The translations under genes and the position numbers were made by a program. From NCBI GenBank assembly GCA_964471235.1, contig CAYYGL010000106.1, positions 1 through 17,018 on the forward strand: a stretch of DNA of 17,018 nucleotides. The letters run 5' to 3'. The notes under the pieces were generated by a model. The model searched no databases. It saw only the letters and a list, made by a program, of their open reading frames with translations, and had not been told where the DNA came from. This DNA is from CAYYGL01 sp964471235. Its GTDB lineage: Bacteria > Calditrichota > Calditrichia > RBG-13-44-9 > J075. Positions 13,925-17,018 of this stretch are shown here, in pieces (the first letter of the stretch is position 1; each line of letters starts with the position of its first letter).

Positions 13925-15241
13925 ATGGCACGAACAAAAGTTATCATCATGGGTGCTGCCGGGCGCGATTTTCATAATTTCAATACATTCTTCCGCAACA
14001 ATGGGGATTACGAAGTGGTCGCATTTACTGCCACCCAGATACCCAACATTGAAGGGCGAAAATACCCTGCCGAATTAGCCGGGGAACTTTATCCCAACGG
14101 GATCAACATCTACCCGGAGAGTCAACTGCCGGAGTTAATTGAGAAGTTTGAAGTGGAAGAGGTAGTATTTGCCTACTCGGATGTTCCTTATGATTACGTG
14201 ATGTCCCATTCGGCAATTGTCAATGCTGCCGGGGCGGATTTTAAGGTGATGGGTCCCAAACGCACCATGTTAAAATCGAACAAACCGGTAATTGCCATTT
14301 GTGCGGTGCGTACCGGCTGCGGAAAAAGCCAGACTACCCGCCGGGTGATCGACCTCCTCCACGCTGCCGGAAAAAAAGTGGTTGCCATTCGTCACCCCAT
14401 GCCTTATGGCGACTTAGCCGCCCAACGGGTGCAGCGTTTTGCCACCCTGGAAGACCTGGATAAATACAAATGCACCATTGAAGAGCGCGAAGAATACGAA
14501 CCCCATATTGTGCGCGGCAATGTGATTTATGCCGGGGTGGATTACGAAGCCATTTTACGGGAAGCGGAGAAGGAAGCGGATATCATCGTATGGGATGGCG
14601 GCAACAATGATTTGCCGTTTTACCAGCCGGATTTGCACATTACCGTGACCGACCCCCACCGCCCCGGTGACGAATTGTTCTATTACCCCGGGGAAGCCAA
14701 CCTGCGGATGGCGGATGCGGTGGTGATCAACAAAATTGACACCGCGGAGCCGGAAAACATTAACGAAGTGCGGGAATCCATCTTCATGGTCAATCCCGAT
14801 GCCACGGTGGTGGAAGCCGCCTCCCCCATCTTTGTGGAAGATTACCATTTGATCAAAGGGAAACGGATTCTGGCGGTGGAGGATGGTCCCACCCTGACCC
14901 ACGGCGAGATGACTTACGGTGCGGCAGTGGTGGCAGCGGAAAAATTCGGTGCCGCAGAGATTGTGGACCCGCGTCCCTTTACCGTCGGCACCATCACCGA
15001 GACGTTTGAAAAATACCCGGATATCGGTACCCTGCTGCCGGCAATGGGGTATGGCGAGCAGCAAATCCGCGACCTGGAAGCAACCATCAACAAAACCGAC
15101 TGCGATGTGGTGATCATCGGAACCCCGATTGACCTGCGGAAGTTGGTGAAATTGAATAAACCGGCGGTGCGGGTTACTTATGAATTACAGGAAATCGGCA
15201 AACCATCGCTGGAAGATGTGCTGAAACCGTTTCTTACGTAG
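13925..15241 (+). CDS. COG2403 P-loop protein, cyclic 2,3-diphosphoglycerate synthetase-like
   Basis: This 438-residue cytosolic protein has an N-terminal Rossmann-like start (VIIMGAAGRDFHNFN, residues 6-20) and a P-loop, AVRTGCGKSQTT (127-138). Its central part includes ADIIVWDGGNNDLPF, and an NKID motif near residue 275 looks like a GTPase G4 element. The layout matches the archaeal cyclic 2,3-diphosphoglycerate synthetase and bacterial homologues usually called 'predicted GTPase'. The archaeal enzyme makes the compatible solute from 2,3-diphosphoglycerate and ATP. Whether bacterial members do this is not established. The start ATG at 13925 follows GGAGAAAG. Carbamate kinase lies downstream on the same strand after a 274-base repeat-rich gap, which hints at a role tied to carbamoyl phosphate metabolism. 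Confidence 0.85.
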   Translation: MARTKVIIMGAAGRDFHNFNTFFRNNGDYEVVAFTATQIPNIEGRKYPAELAGELYPNGINIYPESQLPELIEKFEVEEVVFAYSDVPYDYVMSHSAIVNAAGADFKVMGPKRTMLKSNKPVIAICAVRTGCGKSQTTRRVIDLLHAAGKKVVAIRHPMPYGDLAAQRVQRFATLEDLDKYKCTIEEREEYEPHIVRGNVIYAGVDYEAILREAEKEADIIVWDGGNNDLPFYQPDLHITVTDPHRPGDELFYYPGEANLRMADAVVINKIDTAEPENINEVRESIFMVNPDATVVEAASPIFVEDYHLIKGKRILAVEDGPTLTHGEMTYGAAVVAAEKFGAAEIVDPRPFTVGTITETFEKYPDIGTLLPAMGYGEQQIRDLEATINKTDCDVVIIGTPIDLRKLVKLNKPAVRVTYELQEIGKPSLEDVLKPFLT

Positions 15242-15319
15242 ATGGGAAGAATCACAGGAAGGTAAATGGGTGTAAGGTTAGAGGGGCGGAATAAGTAGCA
15301 GTTGGTTTCCCATAAAACT

Positions 15320-15411
15320 TCGTACTTCGTATATCGAAAATCGACGATCGAATATCGTGTTTCTTTGAGGGATTTACGATTGGCGATATCCGATTGCCGA
15401 ATTGCGAAGTG
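15320..15411 (+). repeat. Heptad repeats, TCG and CGA phases
   Basis: TCG recurs every 7 bases at 15320, 15327, 15334, 15341, 15348 and 15355. After a short break CGA recurs every 7 bases at 15377, 15384, 15391, 15398 and 15405. The other four bases of each heptad are variable. The block lies between the COG2403 gene and arcC. Confidence 0.85.
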
Positions 15412-15446
15412 GGTGTCTCGTTTCCCCATAGGAGTTGGAACCCGAC

Positions 15447-15507
15447 ATTCATTACTCATCACAACTAATTTCCATATACCCTATACCCAATTACCCCTAA
15501 TCTCCCG
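15447..15507 (-). repeat. Second copy of the composite G-run/TGA repeat block
   Basis: Read on the minus strand it runs GGGAGATT, GGGGTAATTGGGTATAGGG, then GATGAGTAATGAAT. This is the same order of parts as the block at 4026-4118, with internal differences in length. It ends just before the ribosome-binding site of arcC. Confidence 0.7.
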
Positions 15508-15515
15508 GGAGGCTT

Positions 15516-16469
15516 ATGGAAGAGAAGAAAATTGTGGTGGTGGCGTTGGGCGGCAATGCCATCACCCAGCCGGATGAAGAAGGCGGTATACACGAACAGT
15601 TTGCTAACACCCGGAACAGTCTGGAGGGCGTACTGGAACTCATTCGCCAGGGGAAACGGGTGTTAATCACCCATGGGAACGGTCCCCAGGTAGGCAACTA
15701 TTTGATCCGGGTGGAAGAAGCCAGTCACATAGTACCCACGTTGCCGCTGGGCATTATTGTCGCGGACACCCAGGGCGGGATGGGATATATGATCGAGCAG
15801 TGCCTGCAAAACCTGCTTCACGATCACGGTATCCGCAAAGAGACCGCCTGCCTGGTCACCCAGGTGCTGGTGGATAAGCATGACCCGTCGTTGAAGAATC
15901 CCACTAAATTTGTGGGTCCGTTTTACCATGATGCTGCCAAAGTGGAGGAACTGCGCCGCAGCCGGGGCTGGATAATGAAAAAAGACCCGGGCAGAGGCTG
16001 GCGGCGGGTGGTACCCTCTCCGCAGCCGCTGGAAATCGTGGAAAAAAATATCATTCGCCGATTGGTGGATAGCGATGTGGTGTTGATTTGCGCCGGGGGC
16101 GGCGGCATTCCGGTATATATGGAAGACAACGGCTGGCTGGAAGGCATTGATGCGGTGATTGATAAAGACCGGGCATCGGCGGTGCTGGCAAGGGATGTGG
16201 GCGCCCGGGAATTGATGATCTTCACCGGTGTAGAAAAAGTAGCCTTGAATTTTGCCAAGCCAACTGAACGCCAACTGGACACCATGACCGTTTCGGAAGC
16301 CAGGCAATACCTTGCCGAGGGCCATTTTCCGGAGGGGAGCATGGGACCGAAAATTGAAGCAGCGATTGACTTCCTGGAAAGCGGCGGGGAGCGGGTGATG
16401 ATTACCTCTATAGAAAAATCGGTGGAAGCGGTGATGGGGAAGACCGGAACGGTGATAACGGTAAATTAA
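15516..16469 (+). CDS. arcC: Carbamate kinase
   Basis: This 317-residue cytosolic kinase of the amino-acid kinase family reversibly converts carbamoyl phosphate and ADP to ATP, CO2 and ammonia. In catabolism it yields ATP. Motifs in order are VVVALGGNA (7-15), THGNGPQVGN (52-61), VTQVLVD (114-120), CAGGGGIPV (192-200), VIDKDRAS (214-221) and GSMGPKIEAA (274-283). Length and motifs match ordinary ArcC and nothing is missing. ATG at 15516 follows GGGAGG at 15507-15512. There is no arginine deiminase or ornithine carbamoyltransferase in the window, so the source of carbamoyl phosphate is unknown. The COG2403 gene upstream is the only plausible partner, possibly in one transcription unit. Confidence 0.95.
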   Translation: MEEKKIVVVALGGNAITQPDEEGGIHEQFANTRNSLEGVLELIRQGKRVLITHGNGPQVGNYLIRVEEASHIVPTLPLGIIVADTQGGMGYMIEQCLQNLLHDHGIRKETACLVTQVLVDKHDPSLKNPTKFVGPFYHDAAKVEELRRSRGWIMKKDPGRGWRRVVPSPQPLEIVEKNIIRRLVDSDVVLICAGGGGIPVYMEDNGWLEGIDAVIDKDRASAVLARDVGARELMIFTGVEKVALNFAKPTERQLDTMTVSEARQYLAEGHFPEGSMGPKIEAAIDFLESGGERVMITSIEKSVEAVMGKTGTVITVN

Positions 16470-16501
16470 TGTTAAGGCGATACTTCCTCTCAATAACAAT
16501 A

Positions 16502-16723
16502 TTAAGCAATCATCTCCTCCCCGGCTATCACATTCACTGAATATTCCAGACATGCCAGTATATCCTCTTTGGAAAGATGGGGATAAGCTACCAGGAATTC
16601 TTCCATTGTCATACCTTCCGCCAATTTCCTCAGAACTAATTCAACAGGAATTCTCGTGCCTTTTATAACCGGCTTCCCTAACAGAATGTTTGGGTCTGAA
16701 ATGATTCTATCTTGATATTTCAT
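16502..16723 (-). CDS. DUF433 domain protein, antitoxin-like
   Basis: This 73-residue protein has the DUF433 pattern: DPNILLGKPVIKGTRIPVE, then KLAEGMTMEEFLVAYPHLSKEDI and a C-terminal helix with LEYS. The family has a winged-helix-like fold. It usually precedes a DUF5615 PIN-like toxin gene, where it is thought to be the antitoxin. Here only 32 bases separate its stop from the end of arcC, which is convergent, so no partner follows. It is an orphan as seen. The ATG at 16723 has no strong Shine-Dalgarno sequence. A perfect 7+3+7 inverted repeat lies about 60 bases upstream and could be its operator. Confidence 0.88.
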   Translation of the reverse strand: MKYQDRIISDPNILLGKPVIKGTRIPVELVLRKLAEGMTMEEFLVAYPHLSKEDILACLEYSVNVIAGEEMIA

Positions 16724-16781
16724 GAGAACCGCTTTAAATGTTCGAATTTTCGGTTAAACTCTTTTAGATAATATAATAACA

Positions 16782-16798
16782 TTTAACATGGTGTTAAA
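16782..16798. promoter_or_regulatory. Perfect inverted repeat, possible operator
   Basis: TTTAACA-TGG-TGTTAAA is a perfect 7-bp inverted repeat with a 3-base centre, 58 bases upstream of the minus-strand DUF433 start and surrounded by AT-rich DNA. A binding site for an autorepressing antitoxin is one possibility. Confidence 0.4.
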
Positions 16799-17018
16799 AA
16801 AGCAAAAATTGGGGAATAATGTGTTTTTCCTTTATTTTGATACTTATCTGTTACAGGCATGTCCACTGTGAGAACAGCAACAATGTTGTAGAAAAAATGC
16901 ATAAATTAATCTGGATAATTCATTACCCGACCGGGCGGAGCCAAGAGCACAAAGTATTGAAAAATAACCCTAAAAATGCAACAAGTATTATTTAGCAAAA
17001 AAACAATATTAGCAGAGG
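16799..17018. other. AT-rich right edge without a gene
   Basis: No open frame of useful length, RNA gene or repeat is recognised here. Confidence 0.4.

Noticed and set aside
14555..15064. Minus-strand open frame antisense to the COG2403 gene
   Set aside because: The plus-strand protein is well supported, and the antisense frame has shadow-type composition.
15663..16553. Long minus-strand open frame antisense to arcC
   Set aside because: Carbamate kinase on the plus strand has all its motifs. The antisense frame is rich in His and Phe and has no recognisable domain, typical of a shadow frame.

Overview
The window looks like a stretch of draft bacterial chromosome. A run of exactly 100 N (5180-5279) marks a scaffold gap. 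The best lineage clue is the secreted sugar-dehydrogenase-like protein at 11911-13368, which ends in an 'NYPNPFNPST'-type C-terminal sorting domain. Such tails are typical of type IX secretion in the FCB group, including the Calditrichota, Ignavibacteria and KSB1-like lineages. Intergenic regions are full of 7-8 nt periodic repeats. The phylum is inference; the window contains no rRNA or tRNA.

Layout. 1-1156: a small cold-shock-domain protein followed closely by a family 5 (UDGb) uracil-DNA glycosylase. 1157-3924: heptad-like repeats, then two minus-strand housekeeping genes, a 2,4-dienoyl-CoA reductase-like SDR and the M20 dipeptidase PepD. 3925-5032: a repeat-rich divergent spacer and a nitrilase-superfamily amidohydrolase. 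5036-5579: a tandem array of 51-bp units, each centred on the palindrome GACAAAAC-TT-GTTTTGTC and broken by the N gap. The array runs directly into a DNA adenine methylase gene (5579-6454). 6640-8549: an AT-richer patch of small mobile-type genes. It holds an MNT antitoxin with a broken HEPN toxin, a CcmE-like membrane OB-fold protein, and a higBA toxin-antitoxin pair with a near-consensus promoter. 8702-10805: a zinc-less MDR oxidoreductase and a DUF429 protein, both on the minus strand, separated by a second array (52-bp units) of the same palindrome family. 10806-11832: a gene-free stretch with nested inverted repeats, then a decayed four-helix-bundle pseudogene. 11911-13368: the secreted PQQ-type dehydrogenase. 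13925-16469: a COG2403/cyclic-2,3-diphosphoglycerate-synthetase-like P-loop protein followed by carbamate kinase. 16502-16723: an orphan DUF433 antitoxin-like gene.

The most unusual feature is the palindromic repeat family. Both arrays start within a few nucleotides of the stop codon of a gene, lie between two co-directional genes, and have the same orientation relative to transcription. The palindrome core is conserved although the rest of the unit has diverged. This pattern suggests an intercistronic element acting in RNA or DNA, or a palindromic repeat with insertion preference. The metabolic genes show no single shared pathway, apart from the probable COG2403-arcC unit.
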